A DNA stretch of 64,000 bases from Rhynchospora pubera (GCA_028095005.1 CM051462.1:128826752-128890751); one strand, 5' to 3'. Positions 45,353 through 57,101 are shown, counted from the stretch's first letter. Numbers and translations are program-made. Notes: a model not told the origin generated them from the sequence alone.

Positions 45353-45759
45353 GAGCAGGTTTCAATGCCAACATTCCATTAATCAGTTACTTTTTCAAAA
45401 ATTAAAATTGCAACGTCAAATCCAAACCGTTCATCTTATTTAATTTAACGACTGATGCGTTTTCTTATAAGTTTTGTAAATTTTAGAGTTTATTTGTTAC
45501 TCCATCAAGGGGTAGAAAAATAAACGAACCTTATTAATTATGATATATTCATTCTAATACGTTCATATTTTAGCCTTTGATGGAGTATCAAATAAAACTA
45601 CAAAATTTACAAAACTTATATGAAAACTCATCGGTCGTTAAATTAAATAAGATGAACGGTTTGGATTTGACGTTGCAATTTTATATTTTGAAAAAGTAAC
45701 AAAATAGTAGAATGTTGGCATTTGTGGGCAACCAAAATGTTGGCATTGGAACCCTGCTC
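45353..45759. mobile_element. Mutator-like foldback MITE with 9-bp TSD
   Basis: 407 bp. GAGCAGGTTTCAATGCCAAC at the left is inverted at the right, and the arms pair over about 170 bp (through CAAATCCAAACCGTTCATC and ACTCCATCAA). Perfect 9-bp duplications ATTAAAAAA (45344-45352 and 45760-45768) fit Mutator-like elements. The right arm carries an extra copy of the AATGTTGGCATT segment. Confidence 0.9.
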
Positions 45760-45768
45760 ATTAAAAAA

Positions 45769-46240
45769 ACAGTAGTATTGTCACCAAAAAAATTTTCATC
45801 ACTGAATATCTTTCCATGATATCTTCTTTTTAGAGCTTAGACGTGTATAAAACTAGCAAAAACATCGCGCTCCGCGCAATTAAGTTTATTTTTCATATTT
45901 TTTTTTAAAACTATAAAATAAAAAAATATTTCACTAAATTTGTTAGAATTTTTTAAGAACATCCATAAAAATTTATGCAAAAATGATTTGAAAAGCTTGT
46001 AAACAATTAAATAAAAAACTTAAATTCTGAATGAGTTGGTTAAACATGTAAAATTTTATTTCGTAGAAGTTTTCAATGAATTTTGAATTAGTTTGTTAAA
46101 TTAGATTTATCTTTCTAAAATAGTATCCGAGCATCATATAAAATTTCATGCAAAAATAAATGTAAGAAAGCCCTAAAGAAAAATCAAAAGATAAAATACA
46201 ATTTTGTGGATTTTCTAAAACATTTAAGCAGTATATATAT
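45769..46240. other. intergenic, no gene recognised
   Basis: Very AT-rich. Ends in TATAT (46236-46240), the duplicated target of the solo LTR that follows. Confidence 0.55.
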
Positions 46241-47765
46241 TGTTGTACTAAACGTCTCTATGTTTGTCGATTACAAAACAATATTATTTGGCATTTAACA
46301 ATCTTCTTTGAGTTTTATAGGAAGAAGATGCAAATTATGAAGACTTGAATAAAAACTTTAGGCAAGATCAAGATCAAGTCTTTGGAGAGCTTGTAGGCTA
46401 GTTTAGACTAGGATAGAAAGTATACTTTAGTCCTTGTTTATCCTTGAAATGGTCTAGATAGCGAAAAGCTCAATAAACCAGCAAAATCCTGTTTTCAGTG
46501 ACCTAGAGTCGTACAACGCTAGATAGTGGCACACAACGCTGAGTTTTCAAAACTAGAACAGCTGACTTTTGTGAATCAACGTTGCACAACGCTATATAGA
46601 GTTAGGCAACGCTGAGTCACAACGTTGTACAACGCTCAGTAGTGTTGTACAACGCCACAGTTAAAAACTTGAAATTTTTCCTGAGTACCATCGTGCAACG
46701 CCATATAGCGTTGCACAACGCCACAAAAATTCCAAGTTAGCTGTGTTGTTAAGACAGTGCTGCATCGACATTCAGACAACACTGTCCCATGTAAAACCCA
46801 TGTAAACAGTTGTTTTTACATGCAAAGTTGCGGGTAATGTTAGCCAACGTCTCTTAGCGTTGGGTAACGTTAGCGTTGTGTGACGGTATATAGAGTTGTA
46901 CAACGCTCTGTTGAATCTGTCAGAGTTGTTCCTTTTTGTCTCCCTTTAACGTTGTGTAACGCCATTTAGTGGCAAGCAACGCTCTGACAATTTCCAACGG
47001 AATTGTCGGAGCTCTCCTTTGGCTGTTCACTCCTTCGTTGTGCAACGGCATATAGCGTTGCACAACGCTCTGACAGAACAACGGCAATATTAACTAGCCG
47101 TTAGTTTTTACAACGGTCATATTCCAGCGTTGTACAACGCTGTGGCTAGTTTTTGCTAGGGAACTGCTCATTTCGAGCCCTATATATATCCACCCCTTGT
47201 TCTCTCTCCAACTAACGAGTTAGAGAGCTTTGCCTTGCAAAATCAGACCAGAATTGAGCCTTTGAGCATAGGGATACTCTCCCACTTGAGGTTTTCATAA
47301 CTAGACCATCTTGAGAGATTTAGTAGCCTCAAACACCACCGCCCCGACATTGTCGCTAGGTGTAGGTTGGAATAGGTTGAGAGCTCTTCTCCTTTGAGGC
47401 CGTTGTGCCATTCGAGTTAGGCCGATCCGCCTCGAGTGTCCTTGTGACGAGGTGATTCGGTTCGAAGTTGTAGTCTCGTTCTTGTTGGAATTGAACGGAG
47501 CACGCCCTTTCGTGGTAGCGGAACTCCCGGAGACGTACGACTAAGGCTAGCTCTTCCTAGCGGGTCGGAACTCCGTAATCATACCGAGTGTTCAATTTCT
47601 CTCTCTCTTTTTCTCTTTTTATTATCTTGCTATACTTGAATTGCTTGTGCGCTTGCTTGTATTGGGTACCAATTGAATTGTGTTAGGATAGTTCATACCA
47701 AACCGGTCCAAAACCTCAATTGCTTCCGCTAAACCTTGGTTAAGCCGCCTCCTTTAGGGACAACA
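46241..47765 (+). repeat. solo LTR, 1,525 bp
   Basis: Begins TGTTGTACTA and ends GGGACAACA (inverted TGTTG/CAACA termini), flanked by TATAT (46236-46240 and 47766-47770). A TATATATAT box at 47181-47189 divides a U3 of about 900 bp from a GC-richer R/U5 region with CT-rich TTTCTCTCTCTCTTTTTC near the end. The size suggests a Gypsy-type element (inference). The U3 contains seven hairpin units listed separately. No internal domain remains. Confidence 0.8.
46508..47069 (+). repeat. seven 33-bp hairpin units in the solo LTR U3
   Basis: Units at 46508-46540, 46581-46613, 46624-46656, 46691-46722, 46875-46907, 46951-46983 and 47037-47069. Each has the pattern GTTGYRCAACGCYATATAG followed by NGTTGYACAACGCT. 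Several form an inner inverted repeat (GCAACGC-CATATA-GCGTTGC at 46695-46714). A further perfect palindrome, AGCGTTGTACAACGCT, lies at about 47127-47142. Spacing is irregular (43-184 bp), so this is not a simple tandem repeat. All lie upstream of the LTR TATA box. Confidence 0.85.
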
Positions 47766-47770
47766 TATAT

Positions 47771-48826
47771 TTCAAATGCGTAAAAGAAATAATTTTAATA
47801 ACATTTAATTCTCTATTTGATGAAAAATAAATTTAAGAACTTCAAATAACTAAATATGTAAAATATCATTTTTTTTAATATGACATCAAAAATAACATTT
47901 TAAAAGTCCAAAATAAAAAATTCGATGTGATTAGTTTTTTTTTATCATGTGCATAAAATTTTATATAGAAATATATCTTGAGACCACTAATTATAAACTT
48001 AATATAAGTTTTAAATTATACAGTAATATATTATGAAGTTTGAAAAAATATTTAAATTATTTATAATTATTTCTTTGAGAATTCATCAATACCGTAAAAT
48101 ATTTTTGACAAATTATAATACTACAAATATGATACTGGTATGATATTACGGAAAAGTATGTTAATAGTATATTTGTTAATGTATAAGAAAAATTTTAATG
48201 AATTAAAATATAGATCATTTTGAGTAAATATATGCTATAAATGATGGGCTACTACTGAAATGTAATCATAATTTTCAGGATATAAGAGACCATAATGATA
48301 ATATACCAAAGTAAAATGAAAAAAAAAGTAACGCATATGCATGGCAGCGGCGATGATGTGGGCTAAACTTCTCTCTTTTTTTCAGTATGTATATTATGCA
48401 GGTCATAAAACGTTATTTACTTGACCCGATACACAAAATAGTACTCAAATTTGTCACAAAATAACAAAAAAATGATGTCACATTGACATCAGCAAATTTA
48501 CTGTAAAAAAGCCTCCTAGAATTGAATGTTTACATGATGATCCATACGTTAATATCTTATAAGTTAAGAGACGCTACCTAATAGTTTGAGGGAGGATTTT
48601 TATATTTTATTATTTATGGTTGTTAACTTGTTATTTAAGCAAGTAAGATTTCCAATCTTTTGGTTCCCTTTTCTTCTTTTATATCGACTCTGACCGCCAC
48701 TAATTAAATCTAGATGGCTGGACTATTTTCTTTCGGAGTTCGGACACTTGTCTGTCCTTATTTATGGATAAATTCAAGACCAATCTCGCCTTAATTTATT
48801 TTCTCTTTACTAAAAGAGAATATGAC
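47771..48826. other. intergenic, no gene recognised
   Basis: AT-rich and non-coding. The last eight bases (AATATGAC, 48819-48826) are the target duplication of the LINE. Confidence 0.55.
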
Positions 48827-51745
48827 GAGTAAGAGCCAAAAGTAAATGGTTATTGGAAGGAGATAATAATACAAAATATTTTCACTGTATAGCAACTTCT
48901 AAGAGGAAAAAAAAAACGATCCTTGGTATTCAAATTGACGATAAATTTACAAATGAAACAGATGAGATAGAAACACATATCTTAAACTTCTACAAGAACT
49001 TATATAGTAACTATGGTGATATACTTGCTTGTCTTGATAATGCTTTTTGGACTAATGATAAAAAAAATTTCAGATATAGACAATGCTCTCTTGATTCAGC
49101 CGTTCAGTGAGATGAAAATAAAAGATGCTCTGTTTAACTCTGCAGGAGATAAAAATCCAGGACCAGATGGTATGGCATTCTTATTTTACCAAAAAACATT
49201 GGCATATGATAAAAGAAGATATTAAGTGTTTGTTCAATGCTTTTTTTAACCACGATCTAGATGTGTCTCGGATAAACAAAGCTATGTTATGCCTTTTACC
49301 AAAAAAGATAGATGTTGTAGAGATTAAATAATATAGACCTATTAGTTTGTTAAACTTCATTTATAAATGGATCACTAAAGTGTTGACCACTAGATTATCT
49401 CCTATAGTGAATAAAATATTAGATCAATCACAAGCAGCTTTTTTTGAAGAAAGATTTATTTAAGATAATGTGATTTGTGCATCTGAAAATTTACATTCCA
49501 CGAAGATTTATGGAAAAAAAGGATTAGTGTTAAAAGTAGATTTAGAAAAGGCTTACGACAGAGTTAATTGGACTTTTTTAATTGAGATGCTTAAATCTAG
49601 AGGGTTCTCCGATAAGTGGGTTAGGTGGATTCAGGAACTTCTGGTGGGAGGACAAGTTTGTGTCGATATCAATGAAAAAATGTCAAACTATTTCACAGTG
49701 TATAGAGGTCTCAAACAAGTGGATCCTATGTCACCACTTCTCTTTAACTTAGTAGCTGATTGTCTAAACCAAATTATTAAAAAGGGTCGAGATAGAGGGA
49801 TTATTAAAGGATTGGGTCCCCCAATAGATAATGGGCAGCCCGTAATTAATTTGTAATATGTTGATGATACTGTGATTTTCTGTGAAGCAGATGGATTGGT
49901 TATGAAGGCTTTTAAATGGGCTTTCATTGGATTCGAGGCTCTAGCAGGTATGAGAGTCAATTTCTCAAAATGTGAACTTTACCCAATTAATTTAGATGAT
50001 AATGAGGCCTTAGTGCTTGCTAATATATTTGGTTGTAAAGTAGTTTTTTTTTTCATTGAGATACTTAGGAATTCCTATACACTGAAAAAAGCTAAAAAAG
50101 ATAGATTGGCAAATTATAATAGATAAATTTCAACAAAAATTACAAAGTTGGATGGGTAATTTCTTATCTTATGGTGGCCGATTGACTTTAATCAATAGCG
50201 TACTAAACTCCCTTGCAACATACATGTTATCCTTTCATGAGATACCAGCTTCAGTGCTCAAACAATTAGATAGAATCAGATCAAGATTTTTATGGCATGC
50301 GAAAGATAAGAAAAAATCCACTTGGTCAATTGGGGGTAGTGTGTAGAATTAAAATTGAGGGTGGGCTAGGCATACTAAATCCTAAAATCATGAACGATGC
50401 TATGTTGAGCAAATGGGTTTGGAGATACAAGCATCCTTTAAGTAAGGGGTGGTGGAAAGATATTATAAAGATTAAGTATAGCAAATGTCGTAATAATCAA
50501 AGTTGGTCCCCATTTTGGAAAAAAATAAAAAGATTAGAACAATTAGTTGATCTAAATTGTCACTTCATTTTGGGAGATGGGACAAGTACTCAGTTTTGGA
50601 TAGAGAAATAGTGTGGTGAAATACCTCTAAAGATACTTTTTCCAACGCTTTTTGATATTTGTGCTAATAAAGATGCTACAGTTGCTGATGTTTTAGGAAA
50701 GGTGCTAAACTTACATTTTAATAGACAATTATCTATGAATCTTAGAGATGATTTACGTAACCTACAACAGATAGTCTCTTGTTTTACTTTACAACACAAT
50801 TCTGATTCGATATCGTGGGGGGAGTAATGGGGATGGTAAATTTTCAACAAAAAGATGTATATTTGGCTAGATAATAAAGGCGTTCAAGATGATAAATATG
50901 CCCCTATTTGGAAAATTAAAGTGCCCCTTAAGATACAAATTTTTATATGGTTATTATGTAGAAAAAGATTACTAACTAAAGATAATCTAGCTGTGAGGGG
51001 ATGGGAAGGAGATCTAAGTTGTGTTTATTGTCATAAACTAGAATCGATTGACCACCTTTTTTTCGGGTGTACCCATCAGAGGGTTATGTGGACATGGTTA
51101 TTGGAAAATTTTCAAATAACGATATCTTTTAGTTCGGTTGAGAACTTAGTAGCATGGATATCACAATTAGATCACTATCAAAGTAAGATAGCCAGTATTA
51201 TATGCTGTGGTGCAATGTAGTGTGTATGGAAAGATAGAAATGCAAGATGTTTTAAAAAAAAAAAAACTTGTCATTCATTTAGATATCTAGCCTCACAGAT
51301 TTTGATTTCAATAAACTATTGGTCAGGACTATGGTCGGAGGAGATTAAAACTCAAGTTGCAGAGTGGTTGCCTTCGCTTGAGAAAATGTCATTGCAGATT
51401 GCTGGAATTGAGGAGAAGGCATGGATCCATGCAGTGGTGTGATCATGACCGAAGGGAGACAACTCGAGAGGCTATGCTTGTTATCTCTTGGGTGGAGGAA
51501 AGAATTAGTAATCTAATTTATGGTGATTTGTGTGTTTTACGAATAAGTCCATGAATAAATTTATTGATGTATTGAATAAAGGGAGATAGCGTTGGAGCAC
51601 TGGTACCTAACGATTTTGGTACCCGTGCGTCAGGATAAGTAGGGGTAATAATTAAGAGAGTGTTGTACTAAACTGCTTTTTTCGTCTTAATGAAAAGAGT
51701 GATGAACAATTCAAGCTCACTTGTTTCAAAAAAAAAAAAAAAAAA
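48827..51745 (+). mobile_element. 5'-truncated L1-type LINE
   Basis: 2.9-kb retroposon ending in a poly-A tail (about 51728-51745) and flanked by perfect 8-bp duplications AATATGAC (48819-48826 and 51746-51753). It starts just upstream of the reverse transcriptase; the endonuclease and ORF1 parts are absent, as expected after incomplete target-primed reverse transcription. The 3' part carries a zinc-binding RT-C-terminal region and about 500 bp of 3' UTR. Confidence 0.93.
48853..51220 (+). pseudogene. LINE reverse transcriptase and zf-RVT region
   Basis: Fragments in several frames make up one plant L1 ORF2: WLLEGDNNTKYFH entry block, GDKNPGPDGM, palm block A in LVLKVDLEKAYDRVNW (about 49520-49570), YVDD at 49857-49868, the SYGGRLTLINSVL thumb segment, and a C-terminal zinc-binding part with WLLCRKRLLTKDNL and CVYCHKLESIDHLFFGC. 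Damage includes stops TAA at 49329-49331, 49461-49463 and 49854-49856, TGA at 50093-50095, and single-base length changes in A- or T-runs near 49060, 49190, 50044 and 50291. Three of the four stops are TAA where plant L1s usually have Gln. Not functional. Confidence 0.88.
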
Positions 51746-51753
51746 AATATGAC

Positions 51754-52320
51754 AGATCTACTCATCTCGTCAAGAGTTGATAGTTGTACCGCATTGACAA
51801 AAAGCTTGCATGTGGGGTATAGAAGAAGTAAAATAGAGAGTTAGTCAAATTGTTAAACTTGTGCAAACAAAACTCCGACTAGTCCATAGGTGATGATTTT
51901 TAAAATATTAATAACATTAATTGCAGAAGTTCATATACAAGGAAAATCACATTGTACTTTTAATTTTAAGTTTTAACACATATTTGTATTTTATCGTCGT
52001 CGTTATTATTGCTATGTTAGTAGCTAGATAGTACTATACTTTTCTACATCTTGTTGTTTCGGTATTAATTTGGTGTCATCATTGTTAACTTTAATTAGTT
52101 AAGTAAAACAATATTGATTGGTGCTGCCAACGTCAAGAGCAGAACAGTACGAGATAAGATTAGGTAAGATCGATGCATGATCGAGGAAACTTGATTGCAA
52201 CTTGCAAATTTGCAAATTTTATTTTCCAGTAGAATAGTCGGCGAAAAGGACTGATTAGTGATGACATGGTCAAGTTCTTCGGGTTAATTAGGAAGAAAGT
52301 ATTTCTCGTCTTTCTATATA
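51754..52320. other. intergenic, no gene recognised
   Basis: AT-rich; nothing supported. Ends in ATA (52318-52320), duplicated after the next MITE. Confidence 0.55.
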
Positions 52321-52466
52321 TTCCGTTTGGGTGGTGTGAGAATAAGAAGAATAAGAGAAAAAATATTAACAAGTGTGTAATTTTGTGAAAAGTTTGAATT
52401 ATTTATAATAAATTTGAAAATAAGGAGAAATTATTTTCTTATTCTTGCTCCCATCCAAACGAATCC
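52321..52466. mobile_element. GGCTCCGTTTGGAT MITE, copy 5 (diverged)
   Basis: 146 bp, TTCCGTTTGGGTGGTG at the left, CCCATCCAAACGAATCC at the right, with ATA on both sides. The interior AACAAGTGTGTAATTTTGTG matches copies 1-3. Confidence 0.75.
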
Positions 52467-53033
52467 ATAATAAAGCTAATTAAGAAGAAATAACCGGTGA
52501 CCAAAAGATAAGCAAGAAATAACAGGATTGGTTGGTTGCTTTTCTTTACAACTCAGCAAGATAGCAACACTCTGGATGCATTTTCTTTACACAAGAAATC
52601 ATTGCTTCGTACAGTCGTATTCGAGCCGGCACAATGATGTGATGCAATACTGTTTTGTAATTTCGATTTTCAAAACAACATTTTCATATAAAATTAATAC
52701 ATTTTTCGCAAATCGTTTTATGAGGAAATTTTTATGTGTGTATAAAATATATATATGATTCAAACATCTACAGTATTTTCACCATGCACCGAATCTATAT
52801 AATGCAATACATAAATTAAGCATAGCTTTCGATGCCATAATATTAATATTGACATTCAGCAATTACTATTTTGATTTTTTTTTTAACTTTCAGTATCTCT
52901 ATGAGATATTAAAATTAATCTAGATATATACATCAGACAATTTTTATGCAAATTTCTTTCCAATTTTTAGGTTCAAAACCAAAAAAAATAAAAACTTGAA
53001 GAATTCAACAGACTTGTTGTACTCATATACAAA
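52467..53033. other. intergenic, no gene recognised
   Basis: AT-rich; no supported feature. Confidence 0.55.
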
Positions 53034-53158
53034 GGCAGCGTTTGGATATAGGAAGAAGGAAGAAAAAAATTATAAATAATAGACACTTCCCAATACTTCT
53101 TTCCACTTCTTCCCTTCTTCCCTTCTTCCCTTCTTCCCACACCTATCCAAACGGAACC
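53034..53158. mobile_element. GGCTCCGTTTGGAT MITE, copy 6
   Basis: 125 bp, GGCAGCGTTTGGATA at the left, CTATCCAAACGGAACC at the right, with AAA on both sides. The interior repeats CTTCTTCCC four times, which is a short slippage expansion. Confidence 0.82.
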
Positions 53159-53537
53159 AAAGATAATTGTTTTGAAGACAAGTCAGATACATTTATATAA
53201 TTCAAAGTGTCATTGAACTAAGTTATATGAGAGAGAAGAAATTTTCCACGGCATACACAAGAAATTTAAAAATTAATGACTTGTATGTTCATTGTTTAAA
53301 TAGGAATTATGGCACTTTTCACAGAGCATAAATTTTTCTATATAGTGCATTATTTCTCATTTTTCTCATAACATTTCATATAGCGTTTATATAATTAACC
53401 AAATAAGCATTTCGATATAACTACCAACAAAAAAAAAAGTTAATTCACAAAGAGCACGAGAGATGTCCTGTATGTTCATCGTTTGCTCCAGCTAATCGGA
53501 TGGGGCTGGTCAGACGAACCGGCATGCATGAACAACA

Positions 53538-53949
53538 TGTTGGAAAGTATTGAAAATAGTCCATTCAACCAGGTGTTTGATCAGGTCCAGCCGAATGGTT
53601 GGCAGAACAGACGTGTTTTTCATACAGGGAAGGTTCAGGCTACACCAAAGTTGAAAATACGTGTATGGCACGTCCAGGGGTGTGATTCTAGTATGTTGGG
53701 ATAGTTTCCTTGTAAATAAAATGTCAAATGTAACAAATAAAGAAATAAATAATGAGGATTGACAGGAAAGAATTATAGGGGCACCTAGTTGGGTTTCTAT
53801 ATATAATTCATCTTCTCCATTGTAATGTTTTTAACTAGAAAATCAATAAAAAAAAGAGAGAGGCGTGTGTGCGTGAGGACGTAGGCACCAAGTTGGTGCT
53901 GAAACTCGTTAAATCTCTGTGTTCGAATGTTTTTCCTTAATTTCTTACA
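53538..53949 (+). repeat. 5' LTR of old Copia element
   Basis: 412 bp, TGTTGGAAAG to TTTCTTACA. Contains a TATATATAA box at about 53800 and the motif GTCCAGCCGAATGG. Confidence 0.9.
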
Positions 53950-54052
53950 TGATATCAGAGAGTGGTTCGTTCCGAGACCTAAACCAAATAAAAAATCGAC
54001 CAGAAACAGACCATTCGGCCGAACAGACCCAAAAATAGTGCAAAACTCAGCC

Positions 54053-54700
54053 ATGACCAACAAAACTGAATTTAAAATCATTCTTGAGAAGTTAACGGAA
54101 TTGATGATTGCCCAACAAACCCAAATGACCCAACTCATGGCAGTCCAAACCCAACTCATGGAGGTCTCTAGGCAAGTCGTCATACTCAAAGGCAACGAAG
54201 GTACACATCAAGGTTCCATGGTTATGCATACTAAAGGTACCTCTAGTGCTAACTATTAGGACAAATTTAAACTAAAGTGCACACAATGTGGAATAAGCGG
54301 GCATGGGTGTGACACATGCTTTGATATTGTGGGCTATCCAGAATGGTTCAAAGGAAAGAAAGGGAAGATGCAGAGAATGTCTCAGGCGAGTATGGTGTCG
54401 AACAGCGCAACCAGTAAGGCGAAAACCAACCATTCGGCTGACTGTTTGGCTGGAGCAAGCCGAACAGGAGGCCGAACAGTGGCATCAGAGAGCCAAACAG
54501 AGGCCCAAATGACCTGGTAGAGAGCAGTGCGGGTTAGGCGCAGCTGTGTGCAGCCCGAGAAATCAACTCCACTAATCATAATGCAGTTTTGATAGGTAAC
54601 ACGTCCAGTCAAGATATGTCTCTACTCACAAGTCGTCATTTGGATTGGGTAATTGATTCTGGGGTTACAGACCATATGACATTTGACATAAAGGATTAAA
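54053..54700 (+). pseudogene. old Copia gag and protease remnants
   Basis: A short gag tail with a Gln/Thr/Met-rich helix (LTELMIAQQTQMTQLMAVQ) ends at a TAG (54257-54259). A zinc knuckle CTQCGISGHGCDTC follows at 54278-54319, then the protease core WVIDSGVTDHMTF (DSG at 54655-54663). These are in different frames or separated by stops, so no gag-pol protein can be made. Confidence 0.8.
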
Positions 54701-54745
54701 GAAATTAGGGAACCAAGAGCGAAAAATATCTATAATGCAAAAGGT

Positions 54746-56242
54746 TTGGAATACCCAGTAAAAGGGGCAGGAAATATAGAGATTTCACCTTCTTTAATTC
54801 TTCATAACACTCTCCATGTACCCTCCTTGACAAATCGATTGATTTCAATTGGAAAAATAACAGAGGAATTGAACTGTGTGGTTCTAATGTTTCCTAATTT
54901 CTGTATTTTTCAGGATGTCCTCACGAAGGAGATCATTGGGCGTGGTACTAAAAGGGGTCGTCTGTATCACTTAGAAGATCTCAAGATTTGGAGAACTAAC
55001 TTGGCAAGTAAAAGTTCATGCATAGAAGAAGAAATCTATATGAAGCTACCACTAGGGTTTGATGAGCTAAGGGCATTCAACATGAGAAATCAAGACAGAA
55101 ATGACCTCTGTTCGGCCAGGGACAGGCCGAATGGTAGCCCGAATGGTCCAGAAAATAAGGTGTGCAGATTGAGAAAAGTCATGTATGGGTTGAATCAGTC
55201 TCCACGGGCCTGGTTTGGAAGATTTTGTCAAGCAATGAGGAAATATGGATTTATCCAGGGAGAATCAGATCACACTTTGTTTTACAAAAGGAGATATGAA
55301 AAACTAACAATTTTAATTATCTATGTTGATGATATGATAATTACAGGTGATGATTCAGAGGAAATCCAAAGACTTGAGGAGAAGCTCTCAAAGGAATTTG
55401 AAATGAAAAATCTGGGAGGATTGAAATACTTTCTTGGAATTGAGGTGGCTCGATCTAGTGGAGGGATAGTTCTATCTCAGAGGAAATACATCCTAGACTT
55501 GTTGGCTGAAGTGGGTATGTTAGACTGTCGTCCTGCAGACACACCAGTGGTACAAAATGAGAAGTTGGGAGAGTTTCCTGATCAGGTACCAACCAATAAG
55601 GAAGGATATCAAAGATTAGTAGGTAAGCTAATCTACTTATCTCACACATGACCTGATATAGTCTTTGTTGTAAGTCTGGTAAGCCAGTTCATGCACAACC
55701 CAAGTGAAGCTCACATGGAAGCAGTAATGAGGATTATTAGATATCTAAAGGGTACACCAGGAAAAGGTATACACTTCAAAAGGAATGGACACCTTGACAT
55801 CATGGGTTAAACAGATGCTGATTGGGCAGGTAGTATCTATGACAGAAAGTCAACTTCTGGATATTTCGCTTTTGTAGGACGGAATCTTGTTACATGGCAA
55901 AGTAAGAAGCAAGGGGTAGTGGCTCTTTCAATCGCAGAAGCATAACTCATTGGTGTTGTGAAGGGTGTGTGTGAATTGATATGGATAAGGAAACTCATGA
56001 GAGAACTCGGGTTCGAGTCAGGGGGAGCTATGACCTTATGCGTTGACAACAAGGCAGCAATTGATATGTCTCACAACCCTGTTCAACATGACAGAACCAA
56101 ACACATTGGAGTCAATAGGCATTTCCTCAAGCAGAGCATAGACTTGAAAATTATCCAGTTGAAGTTTGTGAAATCAGAAAATAAGCTGGCTGACATTTTG
56201 ACCAAGGGGGGTAACAAGCAATGCCTTCAAGAATGTGATTAG
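54746..56242 (+). pseudogene. old Copia pre-integrase, RT and RNase H remnants
   Basis: A 301-codon frame (54746-55651) starts in the protease/pre-integrase linker (LHVPSLTNRLISIGKI), crosses the deletion junction and continues as reverse transcriptase with VMYGLNQSPRAWFGRF and YVDDMIITGDD. It is closed by TGA at 55649-55651. RNase H follows with TDADWAGS, LVTWQSKKQGVVALS and CVDNKAAIDM, interrupted by TAA codons at about 55807 and 55942. Confidence 0.87.
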
Positions 56243-56286
56243 CAAGTTAGGTATGACAGATCTGTACATACCAATTTGAGGGGGAG

Positions 56287-56699
56287 TGTTGGAAAGTGTT
56301 AAAAATAGTACATTCGGCCAGGTGTTCGGCCAGGTCCAGCCGAATGGTTGGCAGAACATACGCATTTTCATACAAGGAAGGTCCAGGCTGCACCAAAGTT
56401 GGAAATACGTGTATGGCACGTCCAGGGGTGTGGTTCTAGTATGTTGGGATAGTTTCCTTGTAAATAAAATGTCAAATATAACAAATAAAGAAAGAAATAA
56501 TGGGAATTGATAGGAAAGAATTATAGAGGCACCTAGTTGGATTTCTATATAAAATTCATCTTCTGCATTGTAATGATTTTAACAAAAAAATCAATAAAAA
56601 AAAGAGAAAGGCGTGTGTGCGTGAGGACGTAGACGCCAAGTTGATGCTGAACCTCGTTAAATCTCTGTGTTCGAATATTTTTTCTTAATTTCTTACGCA
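56287..56699 (+). repeat. 3' LTR of old Copia element
   Basis: 413 bp, TGTTGGAAAG to TTTCTTACGCA, aligned end to end with the 5' LTR at about 91-92% identity. Confidence 0.9.
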
Positions 56700-57101
56700 G
56701 CATGCTGCATGATGCATGTACAAGTACAACAGTACAAGTCGAAGAAGGTGTACGTATGGGCGTATGGCCCACCTCAATATTTCAAAAAAGACCTTCAAGA
56801 GTTTAAAATGTCATTTGACATATCAGACATTGTACTATATTGGACCCTTCTAAATGTATAAAAAGGCCTCTTTTATTTCAAAATCCTAGCTCCATCCTTG
56901 TCCGGTTTTACCGGCTTTTGACCCGTTTGACCGTGGTCTTTCCAGACAGCTGTTGGCCGAACATTATATTCCTTTTTATTTTCTTTTCTGTTTTTTATTT
57001 TATTTTTTTCAGGTTCTAGAGAGTTTCTACTTTCTGGTGATGGGCTCTCCATAGGACCAGTTGGACCTGGGCCTACGGCTGCCTCGACTTTAAAAAAAAT
57101 A
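56700..57101. other. spacer between Copia and Mutator-like element
   Basis: No gene recognised. The last nine bases (AAAAAAATA, 57093-57101) are the duplicated target of the next element. Confidence 0.55.

Larger units (their letters stand above)
53538..56699 (+). mobile_element. Copia-type LTR retrotransposon, old, integrase-deleted
   Basis: 3,162 bp between LTRs 53538-53949 and 56287-56699. A degenerate initiator-tRNA primer site TGATATCAGAG (53950-53960) and a polypurine tract GAGGGGGAG (56278-56286) are present. The LTRs differ at roughly 8-9% of sites by eye, mostly G/A and C/T changes, so it is far older than the element at 159. The internal part jumps from the pre-integrase segment straight into the reverse transcriptase at about 55010-55025, so the integrase core is gone. 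No TSD could be matched. The LTR termini have also decayed (TTACA against TTACGCA). Confidence 0.9.

Noticed and set aside
45344..45768. Inverted repeat as a possible terminator or microRNA precursor
   Set aside because: The perfect 9-bp TSD and arm length identify a transposable element; small-RNA production would be secondary.
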